DNA from: Lophius americanus
Taxonomy: Eukaryota; Chordata; Actinopteri; Lophiiformes; Lophiidae
Assembly: GCA_037951165.1 (NCBI GenBank)
Contig: JBBDHG010000008.1
Location: 5,355,001-5,419,000, forward strand
Direction of reading: 5' to 3'
DNA: 64,000 nt
Below, piece after piece: positions 24,501 through 36,279 of the stretch (position 1 is the first letter of the stretch; each line of letters opens with the position of its first letter). The translations under genes and the position numbers were made by a program. The notes beneath the pieces are model-generated. The model ran no database searches, was not told where the DNA came from, and saw only the letters and a program-made list of their open reading frames with translations.

Positions 24501-27317
24501 TTTCCAAATTTTATCACGTTACAGCCTTATTCCAAAATTGATTAAATCATTTTTTCCTCAAAATTCTACACACAATACCCCATTATGAAAAGTGAAAAAA
24601 GTTTGTTCGAAATTTTGCAAATCTATTAAAAATAAAGAAGGAAATATAACATGTACATAAGTATTTACAGCCTATGAGCAATATTTTGTTGAACTTTTCA
24701 CACCAATTACAGCCTCAAGTATATATATACATACATATATATATATATGTATATATATAGAAATATATATATATACACACATATTCAAAAGTCAATAAAA
24801 GTTGAGGAGATAGCGCAAGGTCCACAGTCTCCTTACCCTCCAAGCAGAGTACCGGTTCAACTGCCATTTAACAGGAAAAAGTAAATTATTGTTTTCTTTT
24901 ATGTAAACTCATTGTTTCGAATGCACAGCTTGATAGATAGACACCAGACACCAATGCTTCTGTGTTACACATCACACCGCTTTTGCATGTGGTACCCCAG
25001 CTTGCTATTGATAATTAGACTCTGCATCGGCGTTGTTCCGCAGTGGTTTTGATCAATGCAGACGAACAAAGGCATCGTAGAGAAAGGTCTTTGTTGCTGC
25101 ACCATTGTTTGATCTCCATGCATAGCGACAAATACAGATGATATGCTAGTAGATAGGTTTGTCAATATGTTGTGTTTACATGACTTATGATCTTCTCCGA
25201 CCCGGTGTTTGCATGCATCGACTCACCTAATCGGAAACGCTTTCACACATGCGCAGACGATCCACATTCCCGTTCATAAGGTGGTGATAATGCTTCATTG
25301 AGCTGGGTGCCGACCGCCAACAAGCGCCCAGAAGAAGAATATGACATAGAAGGGACTTTTTGCCCATTTAACCGTCCAAAAATGTTAAAAAAATGTCAAT
25401 GTTGCAATGAATAAATCACACTCTGATGCACACCGGTACTGTTTTGAAGTCACCGTAGTTGAAATAAATCGTGGCGCAGAAAAAATACTTAAGAGGAGCA
25501 TTATGTCACGATGCTACGCATGCGCAGATACAACTCAAACAGAAATCTCTCCGATACAGCAGCATAGAGCGACTGGCTATCGGAAAGGCTTCTTCCTTGC
25601 AAAGGAATTAAATCTAATTCGGAAAGGTTCTTTCCGTTCTGAAAGGGGTGTTTACATGCAGCATTTTCTTTCCGATTGGACGTCTTTTCCGAATCTAATC
25701 GGAATTAGGCTGTCCATGTAAACCCACCTATTAAGTCTCACTAACGAGTAATTTGAGGAACAGTAAAAGGGCAGCAGTAAAGTCTTCGTCATCTTGTGTA
25801 AACGAGTCTACGGAAAGCAATTTGGTATCATATTACAAAAGTCTCACTTTTTATTTTTCTGTCCACTTGCCTCCAGAATCTGTTGACTGGTACATTCTGC
25901 CATGCCCAGGGAGTTTAGGCATTGTATTTTTTAGAATATCTATTGCATCTATGCTTACAACTCCAGCTCTAGAAACATCCAGTGCTGTTACTGTCTTTTG
26001 CAGTATTTCCATGTCTGTGCATGCAAAAAAAGATCTCCTACCTTAAATGTATAAATAGTTCTCTTGAGTAAAGGACATTAGTTAGATATTTTACAGCTGA
26101 GTAGATAGAGCGGTCGTTCCCTCAATTGGAAAATTGCAAGGTTTTTGACACCTCATGTTGTGTGGTCTTTGAGAAAGACCCAGAAACCCCTATTACGCAT
26201 TTCACAGGCCCTGCCCACTGCTCTTAAAGGAAAGGGTAAAATGTAGAGTGTACATTTCATGATGTTGCACTGTGTATAACTTCTTCTTGTATGAAAATAT
26301 GATACAATAAAGTACACAATTTAATTATTAAAAGCAATTCATAAAATGATGCCTAACAATGTAAAAACAATGGAACTCTACATTTTAAGCAGGTCTATGA
26401 AGGTTGGCATGGCGTTAGAACATTTGATTAGGTAGAGTATGGTCTTAAGGACGATGCTTTAAAGGGGTTGAATAATTTGAGATTGTAGAGGTCGTTAAAA
26501 GTAGCATATTGGGTGGAAATTGAAAAAAAACAACCTTTTTTTATTGTGTTGAGCTATTTAAACCCTTCTTAGTTGATTAGGTAATAACTAGCAGCTAATA
26601 ATTAGAACATTTTGGTCAAAAGATCTTAAATATAAAAAGGCTTGGACAAATTTTGCTTTCACCTGTACGTCATTTAGAGTGTGTGTGACGTAATGTAAGC
26701 ACTTCTGCACCACTAATAATAATAATAATACCACTGTAGTACTCATGCTGAGTAAAAGATTAATCAAAGTCTATCTGAAGAGGAAACACTGGTGACAGTT
26801 GTCCCAAACATTGATTTAAACGATGACATAGTGCTAACTCTGTAGATAAATCAATGTCTGGGTGAACAACATACAATGTGATAATGATACATTACTCTGT
26901 TCGGTAATCACATCCCCCAACGTGTAGCTATCGGTAAGTTACGTCACATGCAAACTTGTCTACCCTTGCATACCGGTTTTTAATAAGCAAAGTAAATTTA
27001 TGATTCTCATTAAAGCATTAAACACGAGTAATTCATGTCGTAATAACCAAATCCCCGGCTGACAAAACGTGTGGCTACTGGTGTTGTGCCTGGTTAGTAA
27101 GCTAGCATCTGGCTAAACATGCTAGGGATGAAGACACGCGACAACAAAGCGACAGCTGGACAGACCGGAGCTACACACACGGCTCTGCTTACACGGTGAT
27201 GTGGCCAGCCCCTCGCATGATCACGGGCTCCGGACAGTAGCTAGGCAGGTGCTCCTCACTTACTACGAGCTCATTTTCTTCGTCTTCCAACTCGTAAATG
27301 ATATCAAAGTCCGCCAT
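18118..27317 (-). CDS. chic1: Cysteine-rich hydrophobic domain protein (CHIC1/CHIC2 family), complete
   Basis: Six minus-strand coding exons, in transcript order: 27193-27317, 21804-21858, 20640-20795, 20198-20254, 19722-19781, 18118-18168 (stop 18118-18120). The sum is 504 nt, or 167 residues, close to CHIC2 (about 165). The N-terminus MADFD starts an acidic stretch (ELEDEENE), as in CHIC proteins. Exon 3 encodes the signature CLKKNLPVNVKWLLC followed by a run of cysteines, eight between residues 90 and 108, ending CSLWPVICL. The C-terminus reads VILIEFLPKYPIFRPD. CHIC proteins are palmitoylated through this motif and sit on plasma-membrane and vesicle membranes; their biochemical role is poorly defined. 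The gene is convergent with the LNX gene and on the same strand as cdx4. CHIC1 rather than CHIC2 is chosen because CHIC1 neighbours CDX4 in other vertebrates, while CHIC2 sits by PDGFRA. Possible 3' poly(A) signals (TTTATT on the plus strand) are at 17258-17263 and 16839-16844. Confidence 0.93.
18346..18860 (+). mobile_element. Degenerate Tc1/mariner element with a LINE tail inserted in it
   Basis: The left end resembles the AATCAGCCATAACATT terminus of a fish Tc1-like family. The interior keeps transposase-region motifs (TGATGTGTTGGAAGCAGG, CAAATTGTGAGGGCTAGA, then AAAACTGCAGGTCTTG). It is interrupted at 18528-18648 by a GATA run plus LINE 3'-end sequence. A second deletion derivative of the same family is at 50791-51310. 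Confidence 0.6.
18528..18648 (-). mobile_element. CR1/Rex-like LINE 3' tail with (TATC)n, reverse orientation
   Basis: Read on the minus strand it ends in TGTGGGACTAATAAAGG followed by (CTAT)n. The same GTGGGACTAATAAAGG end closes the LINE fragment at 40101-40772. It is therefore a 5'-truncated copy inserted into the surrounding Tc1 element. Confidence 0.65.
20908..20924. repeat. Short (GA)n run
   Basis: A run of GA dinucleotides lies in the chic1 intron, 5' on the minus strand to exon 3. Confidence 0.8.
23405..23500 (-). mobile_element. LINE/SINE 3'-end fragment
   Basis: The AGATGGACAGAAACTTCATTAATCCCCAG-type block with a following GGGAAATG is the reverse of a widespread fish retroposon tail. 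It lies at the left edge of the microsatellite cluster. Confidence 0.4.
23518..23806. repeat. Compound TA/TACA/TATC microsatellite
   Basis: Almost 300 bases of interleaved ATAT, ACATATAT and TATC units. It resumes after the two transposon insertions (24432-24465 and 24720-24780), so these were one tract before insertion. Confidence 0.9.
23807..24431. mobile_element. Tc1/mariner-superfamily (Tigger/pogo-like) MITE
   Basis: Inverted ends: left cagtggtaccgcagtttacg and right, reversed, cagtggtgcctctgtttacg. Inner blocks match around ACGAGCAA/TTGCTCGC. It is flanked by TA on both sides (23805-23806 and 24432-24433), the TA duplication of this superfamily. There is no transposase. Confidence 0.75.
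24466..24719 (+). mobile_element. 5' end fragment of a Tc1-like transposon
   Basis: It starts cagtgcatccggaaagtatt after a TA and runs through the conserved TTACAGCCTTATTCCAAAATTG and CAATATTTTGTTGAA...TTACAGCCTCAAG blocks of fish Tc1 elements. It is cut off where TA repeats resume. Only about 250 bp remain. Confidence 0.75.
25158..25726. mobile_element. Probable inverted-repeat DNA transposon (MITE)
   Basis: The left region has gtttacatgacttatg. The right end, reversed, reads gggtttacatggacagcc. The interior has several TCCGATT/AATCGGA motifs and CATGCGCAGA on both sides (about 25247 and 25518), as in fish elements with CATGTAAAC ends. Confidence 0.45.
26095..26235 (+). mobile_element. Decayed tRNA-derived SINE
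   Basis: The pattern 'gctgagtagatagagcggtcg' then a short 'ggtttttgacacc' B-box relic and 'gtggtctttgagaaagaccc' follows the SINE head layout. It is strongly mutated. Confidence 0.4.
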
Positions 27318-27420
27318 GTTGGGGAGTAGGACGCTCATGACGTATCCTACGAACCCGCGCACGTGACGGATGAGCGCGCGGGTTCAGTGTAGGTGTAGAG
27401 CTCATCTGTTTCCGGAGAAG
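27318..27420 (-). promoter_or_regulatory. Probable chic1 core promoter / 5' UTR with E-box palindrome
   Basis: Directly upstream of the chic1 ATG is a short G+C-rich, CpG-bearing stretch without a TATA box. It holds a CRE-like TGACGTA near 27338 and a 10-bp perfect inverted repeat (27351-27360 and 27376-27385) flanking CACGTGAC, an E-box of the USF/MITF type. Promoter function is inferred from position and composition. Confidence 0.5.
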
Positions 27421-29461
27421 GCGGTCAGTTATAGAGTAAGCGTGGGTGTTCAAAACTCAGAATATAGCAGCCTTGTAGACATACTTGTTATAGTGCGCCG
27501 AGTTCTTTGCATCATGTAGTAAATCATTCACATTTCAGACGTGTGGAATCCAGTAAAGCCCTACAGTTTAGCAATACGACAGAGTAACACTTAACCTCTT
27601 CCTCAATTAATTAGGCAAAGCATGAACCTGAGCGGACGTTAGTGTTTTGAACCTGTCTTACTTCTGCAAAACCAAAAATAGAGTTAAACACACACTCTCT
27701 CCCATTGAATGAAAAGCGAAAGTGCAACGAAACGCGTAACAGTTCATCATAAAAAATGTAGTCCATTCAAAATGTTAGAAATCAATTAATGGGCAAACAT
27801 CAGATCAGGAAAATCAACCCATCAAATTTTGATTACCGTTAACAATAGGAGTCGGAGGGGGCTTAATGATCACTCAGCATTTTGTTTAGTCGGTCTGTTT
27901 ATACCTTATATCTACAAAGGTTGTCAATGGATTTTGGTTAAATCTTGAATGGGCGTTTAGTTTTTGGAAATAAATTTTGTCTCATCCAGTTATTGATGAG
28001 GATAATGGATCACATTTTTTGCGAATTTACCTCCAGGATTGTGTCACAGCCCCTTTTCTCCCAATAGTTTGCAAATGGTTGGGAGATTAAAATGAACCTT
28101 TAAAGGCAGAAAAACATAGGTATTTTTTAACTCTCGGGTAACGCAAAAGGGAACCCAGCGCAAAATATACTTAAAATAATCGAGATTGAGAATCATTCAA
28201 TTGGACTGCATGTTTCTTTAAAATGAACGAGGTTGTTACTAGAGGAAAAATAGAATTGTGGAAAAATATATTTTTTGCTGATGACTTACAAACCACTGCT
28301 AAAAAGACATAATCTCAAATGGCCTGTTTCAAGGTCAATAAATCAGATATGATTTAGTTTGGCACGAGCCAGTAAAACAATTGCATACATATCACAAAAC
28401 ATCTTTGTCAAATGAGAACAATGGTAGCTAATGATGAGTCGATGATTGCAAATTGCATGAAACACTCACATTAGTAGCACTAAAAATTTGTGTGCACCCA
28501 CACTGGATGTTTTTTAAATCACAATTGGTGACCCCCGGGAACAACTGACCTAACACCAGTCTTGCATGAAGGCTAAACATATTAAATAAAGTCCGTTAAT
28601 CGTACTGCAACATGACTCTAATAAGGCTTCTAGATAGGTTTTCGCTCTGCAAATTAGCCCATTTTGTCTAGTCGATGTATTGACTTCTGCTATCATGACT
28701 TCACATAAAAAAGGCGTCTTTTCAGATTTTTAATAAAAAAAATTCCTGTTGTTTTTAGAGGCACTGAGTATTTTTTAAATCAACATTTTTCTACATTGGG
28801 TATAACTGGCGTTGTAACTTTTTATTTTTATTTTAATTTTATGGATTTTATTTGAATTTTATGGACTACTGGATATCCATAAAATCCCTTCAAGTTCCAA
28901 ACTTGTTGCTGTTGTTATCCATAAATAGAGAAATAATAGAAATGACAGGTAATATATAAAACGAAAAAAATGAAAACATTTTTATTTACATTTGGAGAGT
29001 TGCCATCAAGTTGTACCCGTATCGTTAAAAATGTGCTGCCTAACGTTCGTCATGATTTGTCGTATAAAAGCAGTTCTTACAGTATGGAATGAGCTGCATA
29101 TAATCCTTTTTGAAGCTTCATTCAAGTGTCCCTGATTTATTCACACATACACTTCATCACATTCAGAAAAAAAATAATATTATACCTTATTAAATCCAAA
29201 ACAGTTTAAAGCTTTAAAGTTTGAAACACCTTGATTATTTTTGCTTTTGTTTTTTTTTGTTTTTTTATAAATCCCAACGTTATTAGAACTATTCTATAAA
29301 AGCAATATTTGAAGAGCGTCCAGCATTTTGTTGCTATAAATCGAATGTAAATCCACAGCTTTGTGCTGCAGGACGTCCCTTCAGACCCTCTTCTCCAGTG
29401 TCCTGTCAGCGTGTCGGAGTGCTCAGTATTGGTTGACGGTCCAGACCAGAGGTGAGCTGCT
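27421..29461. other. chic1-cdx4 intergenic spacer
   Basis: AT-rich DNA without a recognisable gene. Plus-strand TTTATT at 29136-29141 is an AATAAA on the minus strand about 320 bp past the cdx4 stop and is a plausible cdx4 poly(A) signal. Nothing resembling a gsx or pdx homeobox was seen here. Confidence 0.5.
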
Positions 29462-32400
29462 TCACTGAGTCACAGTTACATGCTGTATATTCCTGATTGA
29501 TGGTAAGGTGTTCATTCCCTGGGGAGGGTAAAGGGAGCCGTGGATTTCTGTGGGACTGAGAGAGCCCGGTACCGGCAGAGGGCTGACTGAGCCCGGATCA
29601 CTGTGCACAGAACCACCGCTGCCGTCAGACTGACCCAGCTTCTTCTTGATCATTTTCCTCTCTTTGGCTCTGCGATTCTGAAACCATATTTTCACCTGAA
29701 AACGCACAGAAATGAAATGTATTACTTTGGATAATGGAGACCTCCTGCAACCTCCGCACAATACTATAAACTTTACTGAATAAAATAAAGAAGACGAAAC
29801 GTACAGGCATTGATTCAAAATGCTAGAAACAGCTACATATTTAGAGCCAGAAATATGTATTTCTGGCTTTAAGTGTCAACTTTATAATTGAAATAAAATA
29901 GCCTTTAGCCAATATTTAATGACAAAAGGAAAAATAGTAAACATAATATTAATACTACTAGTACTAGTGATAACGACAATAATAGTAATAATAATAGTAT
30001 AACAAATTTAAAATTATGTTTAATTGTTAGTGAAATTTAAGTAATTTAAATGAATACGTCATTAATACGTATTAGTCAAAATATTCCTATCACTGCATAA
30101 AAATAAGACATTTAGAACAATAAATGTATGCCTTTACTCAATAACCCCGTCAGTTGCTATTTTTGTCTTCATCTCCGACTGAAAAAAACTCAAAGAAAAC
30201 TTGTGTATCACTGCACCGTGAGATTATTTTAGAATGGCAGAAAATGATTGACACCAAATAAAGGCATTGGCTTTGATTAGCAAGCATAATTAGTTAGTAT
30301 GTGTAAATATACAGTATTTATACATTGGTTTAGTTAAAGTGCCTTAAACATGCAGTAGCATAATTGAAGAAGATAATATAACATTTCGTTACTCGGAAGA
30401 GAAACCAAACTTTCTGTCGTGTCCATTAGTCAAATATATACGTATAATTAATGGGTTATATAACACGTGTGGAAAATCTTTTTCTCTATCTTTCTGCGAT
30501 GATAGTATGGGGCAGGTAGGAAGCATTTCCCTGCAGACATACCTGTCTTTCCGACAGACCGAGGTTAACAGCCAGTTCAGATTTCCTCCTTATGGTGATG
30601 TATCTGTTGAAATGAAACTCCTTCTCCAGCTCCAGTCTCTGGTGGTCTGTGTAAACTACCCTGTATTTCTCCTTCGTTCTTGTTTTACCTGTGGAGGCGA
30701 CATGAAGTGTTAAGATGAAGCTTTTTCTGAGCAGCAGGTCGTTGAACAGGATGACTTACCAAGAGGAGGACGCATGCCTGGACGGGCTTATCTGCACATA
30801 GCATCTTTATTAACTGCTTCTTAAATCAACTTGTCTCTGATAAGTCGGTAGATACTCAAATTGGGCGTTTTTTTTTTAACATTTTTATCCTGCTTCAACA
30901 ACAGTCGTACAATGAATTTCAAAAGGCCAGCACCTCCTCTGACAAGTTAAAAAGAAACACAGGAGATAAGAAAATGACACTTTGGTGCATTACTTCGTGT
31001 AAAACCTCCAGACATTGATGTTGAATTGTTGACCATGTGCTACACATTTAAAGGCTTGGTTTGGGAGTGTATAAGAGCTTTTAGAACATTCAAAAACAAA
31101 TGAAAACAAAGAAAATAAAGACACCAATATCCCAAATAATAACATGAGATAATTTTATTTAATGAATTTAACTTGGTCAGATCGGCTTAATTGTCGGATC
31201 TATTGGGAAGTTGGATGCACTGAGGATACCTTACAGGATCTGTAAGGCCTTCGGTGTGTCTGTGTGTGTGTGTATGTGTGTTCTCCACGTTGAAGGCACT
31301 GGCTGTGTAAAACGTCGCTCTTTCCGGCAATATAAGTCTCTAAGAGGAAGGGGAGGCTGGTGCATATCAAAGTGAAGAGGTGTTGAAAGCAAAGGCCACC
31401 GCCTGGATATGACGGATAACACTCAAAACACCAAACAATGTGACGGGGAAGTCTCAACTCCAGGAATAATGACATTAACATGACAACTGGGCCTGGCGCC
31501 GATTCCTCACACCTTTTTTATGTCCACCGCGGGAGAGAATACAGTAGACTGAGCTGCTGACCTTCAGTCCATCACAATGTTGAGATGGTATTAGTTGGAC
31601 TGCCTATCTGATGCAATTCGTTGTTGTTTTAACGAGCTCTATTCAATTAGCATAAACACCCCAATTCTGTTAACATTATATATTTTTATTAGCCGAATTT
31701 TCAGCACTTTCCTAGTTTTCCCCTGCTCCTATATCTGCACAAATATCGAGCCCTCTCCAGTTTTTTGCAAGTTTGTGCAATAATAAATTGATACCAAGGC
31801 CTTGTTTCATTGTTTTTAACCTAACAATTCCGATAGGATATTAGTATATCGGGAAATGAGCTGCGATTGCAACCACACACAAACCAATGTATTTAATCCA
31901 AGTAAAAGCAACGACTCATTAAACCATGATTGTGCCCCAATATTATAGAAAAATAAAGACTGACCTGTGGAAGATGATTGCGCAGTTTTACTCATCCACT
32001 GGAATGAATTGCGCCTTTCTCTGTCAGGAGAAAGTTGTGCAGCTGTAACGTTCTCCGGTGGCGGCTGTAGCACCGCTGATCCTGGAGGATGCATGTGAGT
32101 GTACTCAGAGGAGCAGTAAGGAACCTGTGCAGGAGAGGAGTTGCTCATGGGTGCAGGAATAGTGTTAGGTGGTCCCAGGCTATATGCACCCCAGTCCTCC
32201 CGTGGGGCGCCATATGAAGGCCCCCAGCTCCCAGAAGGCTGTGGGTGCGTATCCATGTTAGGCACATGATGGTATCCAGTAAAATCAGGGTACTGTGGTG
32301 CAGAAACAAAGTTCTGTGGAGGCAGATTGATGCTTGATCTTCTTACAGGCCCTTGGTGATACATGCCGGTTTCTTTATCCAGAAGGTATCCAACATACAT
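29462..32400 (-). CDS. cdx4: Caudal-type homeobox transcription factor Cdx4, complete
   Basis: Three minus-strand exons: 31965-32400, 30543-30688, 29462-29695 (stop 29462-29464). Phases agree, giving 271 residues. The start at 32400 gives MYVGYLLDKE, the conserved Cdx N-terminal activation motif; an in-frame ATG 21 nt upstream is possible but not family-like. A hexapeptide FQWMSK (residues 133-138, PBX-contact type) precedes the homeodomain, which spans about residues 147-207 and contains KYRVVYTDHQRLELEKEF and VKIWFQNRRAKERK. The tail GGSVHSDPGSVSP parallels the CDX4 form GGSVQSDSDSISP, as does KSELAVNLGLS, favouring cdx4 over cdx1. Cdx4 is a nuclear regulator of posterior Hox genes, axial elongation and early blood formation. 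The second intron splits the homeodomain before VKIWFQ, the usual Cdx position. Identity as a Cdx gene is certain; cdx4 is also supported by chic1 and a kdr-like receptor nearby. Confidence 0.94.
31255..31282. repeat. Short (TG)n run
   Basis: A TGTGTG run lies in the first cdx4 intron. Confidence 0.8.
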
Positions 32401-32599
32401 GATTTGCACAAAAACAACCAAGTAGAATCAAAACAGCTAAGGGGGAGATGTGGCCTGTTTTAAGGCGACATTGCTGCCCTGAGACTGCTCCAAACAATCC
32501 GTCTCCTGCTTATGTAGTCCAAATGTGTTCCAAGGTGAAAAGCAATGTAGCCCCAGTTTGTCTCCAGTCTCACATGATGTGTCTCTGTTGACAAGACGG

Positions 32600-32760
32600 T
32601 AAAGGTATAGTAAGGTCTGCCTGACGTCAGCCCACTTCTTAACTGATGAAGATTTGCATTCAAATGAAAGTGACTGATGCCGCCGTCCCAGCTGTTCCCT
32701 TGCGCCTGTCCTGTAGCGCGTCGTCACCTGACGCTACAGGCCTATCCTGATCATAGGCTC
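32600..32760 (-). promoter_or_regulatory. Candidate cdx4 proximal regulatory module
   Basis: Within 200-360 bp upstream of the cdx4 ATG lie a full palindromic CRE, TGACGTCA (32622-32629), and a perfect POU octamer, ATTTGCAT (32652-32659). A 9-bp inverted repeat (32710-32718 with 32732-32740) overlaps a second small hairpin (32739-32757). Motifs are read directly; regulatory use is inferred. The transcription start is not known. Confidence 0.45.
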
Positions 32761-33390
32761 CCTTTTCCGTGAATACATTAACACCATGACCTATCAGCTG
32801 CACAAACTGCATGGAGGGGCAATAAACCAAGGAAACACATCCACAAATACATCAACTCACAAAGGCCTGCGCTTTGTTACGTGTTGATGTGTCCAATTAT
32901 ATACAGGGACATATGTGTGGCCTGCATGTTAGTAGTAAATACGTTCGTTTCTAATTTAGACATCTACAAATAGTAGAGTAGTTACTTATCCACTGTAACA
33001 TATTAAAGAAAACGAAAAATGTTTCCAGCAAATCTTAAAATGCTTTTCTTTTTTTCTTTTTTTTTTTATTATTATGGGAATTCACTAGTTGCAACCACGC
33101 TTCACGCCTAAACGTCGTTTTATTTGTTAAGAGCTGGGCTTGCAAACGAGGTGTAAAGTATGAGAGATTTTCTTGACTGAAGTGAGACCCTTCATTGTCT
33201 GTGTTCACACTTCAAGGTCGCACTTCACAGCTAATTCCGGTTACCAGAAAACTCCATCCCCTTCTGTGACAAACAGCAGTCACATAATTCACCGCCGTCC
33301 CCCGGAATGACCGAGGATTCTTTATATTTCTTTTGAATCTGGTCAAAAACGTGTCAGGAGTCCAAGAGCACTCCAGATGATTTTGATGTC

Positions 33391-33405
33391 AGGCTTTTAT
33401 ATAGT
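33391..33405 (-). promoter_or_regulatory. TATA-like motif far upstream of cdx4
   Basis: On the minus strand this reads CTATATAAAAGCC, a good TATA-box match about 1 kb upstream of the cdx4 ATG. It could serve a distal cdx4 start or be chance in AT-rich DNA; a repeat tail overlaps the adjoining bases. Confidence 0.2.
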
Positions 33406-33414
33406 TATTATTTT

Positions 33415-33522
33415 ATTTTTTATTGATGCTTTTATATGCTTTTACTTTGTAGCACTTTGAGATTTGATCCAAATGTAAAGTGCATTATAAATTCAATGTA
33501 TTATTATTATTTATTTATTATT
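33415..33522 (+). mobile_element. Retroposon tail (GCACTTTGAGATT type) with ATT repeat
   Basis: GTAGCACTTTGAGATTTG and AAAGTGCATTATAAATTC followed by ATTATTATT form a common fish retroposon terminus, located about 1 kb upstream of cdx4. Confidence 0.5.
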
Positions 33523-34787
33523 ATATGAGTTTATAAACGCGTCTGGACGCACAACAAGGTTTCCCCCATTGGTTCCGATGCAAACTAATAGGCGACATTG
33601 CTGAGTTCACTAATCGGTCATCTGCATTTCGACCTAGGTGTAAATTCAGCTCATGAAACAAACAGCCGACTGGGCATAAATTCATTCATTATTCTACAAT
33701 GCAGATTTTCGAAAAGGGAGTTCAATTTCAGGCTAGGCCTGTACTCTGCGTTGATGATGAGAGTTGGACAACAACATCAACAAAAACACATAGGCCTGTT
33801 TCTTATTTAAATAATTTTGCTTTTTCAATCCTTTATATTTCATCTGATTTTATTTTCTGAGTGACTGAGGGACTTTTCGCCAACAAGAAATCTTTTCCAA
33901 AATTCTAGTGCTTATGGTGATTACCGAGGCTTCTGTTTATTGATCACTAAATATTTATGAGATTGTTTATAACTGGTCCGCCCAATGGCAGTCTTTCTCA
34001 GATTTGTCTTTTTGTCTCTAATTTAGCTTCCTGGGCTTCTGTGGTCGCAACAGTGAGTGTAAGCAGTGCTGCAGGTTCAATCCCCATTCATTCAGTTAAA
34101 TGTGTCTATCAGGAAAATGAATTCCTCCTCTCCAGAAGGATCATGAATGTCCATGTCTCTAAAACAGGTTTATTCCACAGAGTGATGTAAACTGTGTTTT
34201 AAGGTCAGAAAGGTCTTAGTTATTGAAGACACAGGTCAGGCCCTTTCCAGAAGGTTGAATCAACACGTTATAAGATACATTTATTGACTTTAAGACTACA
34301 TCCAGCTGTAAAACCAACTTCATTTAATGACGTTTGCAAGTCATTCCCTATTTGCTTAATTCTATGTTAAATTTCTCCGCTTTGTGGTATTCGCATTTGT
34401 AACTTAGGTTTCAGTGGTCTGTCCCTTTGTGCAGACTGCTAATTCCCACTTATTGCTACCATCTTGTGTTTTCTTCCAGAACTACAGCTGCTGTTTGCTA
34501 AACTGGTCATAGACTAAATTTGTCTGACCACCAAATATATTACAAATATGAGAAAAAATAATGTTTAAGTATTTGAATATTTATGTTATTTGAAGGTCTG
34601 AATTAGTGGTATACACAAAAATAAAAAATCATATAAAATATGATATGTCTTAATTGGAGTTGAAAATAAGATAAAAAGAGATTCACAAGCCAAAGTTTAT
34701 AATTTAATCAAAACTAGCTCAACCATAAGCAGGTGTAACAAAGTAATATACCCATTTATACCCAGATGGACACACAGTATAGAAAGA

Positions 34788-34885
34788 AATGAAGAAATGA
34801 AGAAATGAAGAAATGAAGAAATGAAAAAATGAAGAAATGAAGAAATGAAGAAATGAAGAAATGAAGAAATGAAGAAATGAAGACA
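34788..34885. repeat. 8-bp tandem repeat (gaagaaat)n
   Basis: About twelve near-perfect copies, with one unit mutated to gaaaaaat. It gives a spurious HFFISSFL repeat frame on the minus strand. Confidence 0.9.
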
Positions 34886-35455
34886 TAGAAAATAGAAAGA
34901 AAAGAAAAACACATGCTCATCTATCTGAGATTCACTTTCAAAATTTGTGGCTTATTGCCTGACACCCACCCTTCCATCCAGTTTGATGGTAATTGGTCAA
35001 TTAGTATATGTTTATCTGATAGAAATGATCAAAAAGGCCCAGAAAAAATATATATATATAAAAAAAGTCTACAACTCTTTAACCCGATGGACTTTTAAGA
35101 ACGTGTTTGCACAATGTAATACAGTTCCTATTCTTTACTGCCAGTACCATACCTCACTACTTTTCCCCCACTGGACAACGCGGACTGGACTGCTGACCAC
35201 AAGAGGGCACCCTCCTACAACAAAGAACTTACTATGGTGTTTACCTCAGTCGAAGTATTATTACACCAATTATACTAGTAAACATATTCTGAATATCAGG
35301 ACAGGAAGAAAAAAACTTACCATGAGAGCATTTTCAATTTTTCTGATCAATAGATAGACGGAAGGACAGACAGACATACAGACAGACAGCGATAAACAGA
35401 TGGACAGACACACAGATAAATACACTGATATGTAAAAGGACAGTCGGACATATAG

Positions 35456-35765
<310 letters not shown>

Positions 35766-36279
35766 AGCGCTATCTCTCACTGAACTCGACCCAGCATGGA
35801 GCAGATCAGCCTCAGTCAATGATGAAGCAGCTCAAGAATTCTACTTGTTGCATAACTTCATCAATGTTATTAAAGTGGTCACAGCGTTTCTCTGCAGGAA
35901 AAGAGGTAAAACAAGACCATCTGCTACTATTTTTAGAGAAACGGCCTGACTGACATACAGGCACAAATCCTGTGTTTGTCGTGTGTAATGTAAAACACGT
36001 GTAAAACAGGATACAGCAAACATAAGTCAGGGTCATGTATTCTGATTAATTTGCTAAGGATGTAACAGATACTGATTTTGGTTGGATGGTAGGGAGAAAA
36101 AAAATACTTTTGTTTGTAGAATGAGAACACATTTCTGCGTTATTTTGGCCGAGGCTAGTTCAGGGTTTCGGAGGGTAAAGAACCCTTTTAAATATTCTCA
36201 TTTCGACTATATAAACTTGACCATTAGCCACTGTACTAATTTGAAGTCAGAGACATATGACAGTCTCAACTCTTTCTAT

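Larger units (their letters stand above)
21859..27192. other. chic1 first intron (5.3 kb)
   Basis: The donor is GTAAGC and the acceptor is CTTAAG. It contains the TA-rich microsatellite and transposon nest at 23.4-24.8 kb, an inverted-repeat element at 25.2-25.7 kb and a SINE-like relic at 26.1 kb. No coding exon is seen. Confidence 0.7.

Noticed and set aside
18118..27317. Reading the CHIC gene as chic2
   Set aside because: The protein alone cannot exclude chic2, but chic2 is expected beside pdgfra/gsx2, which are absent, whereas chic1 neighbours cdx4.
29462..32400. Reading the homeobox gene as cdx1 or cdx2
   Set aside because: The KSELAVNLGLS and GGSVHSDPGSVSP stretches and the chic1/kdr-like neighbours fit cdx4 better. 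A tree would settle it.
32398..32421. Upstream in-frame ATG as the cdx4 start
   Set aside because: Cdx proteins begin at the MY(V/G)xYLL motif; the extra seven residues are not family-like.
32437..32727. 96-residue minus-strand frame just upstream of cdx4
   Set aside because: No domain is recognisable; it lies in the probable promoter/5' UTR with the CRE and octamer. It could at most be a chance upstream frame.
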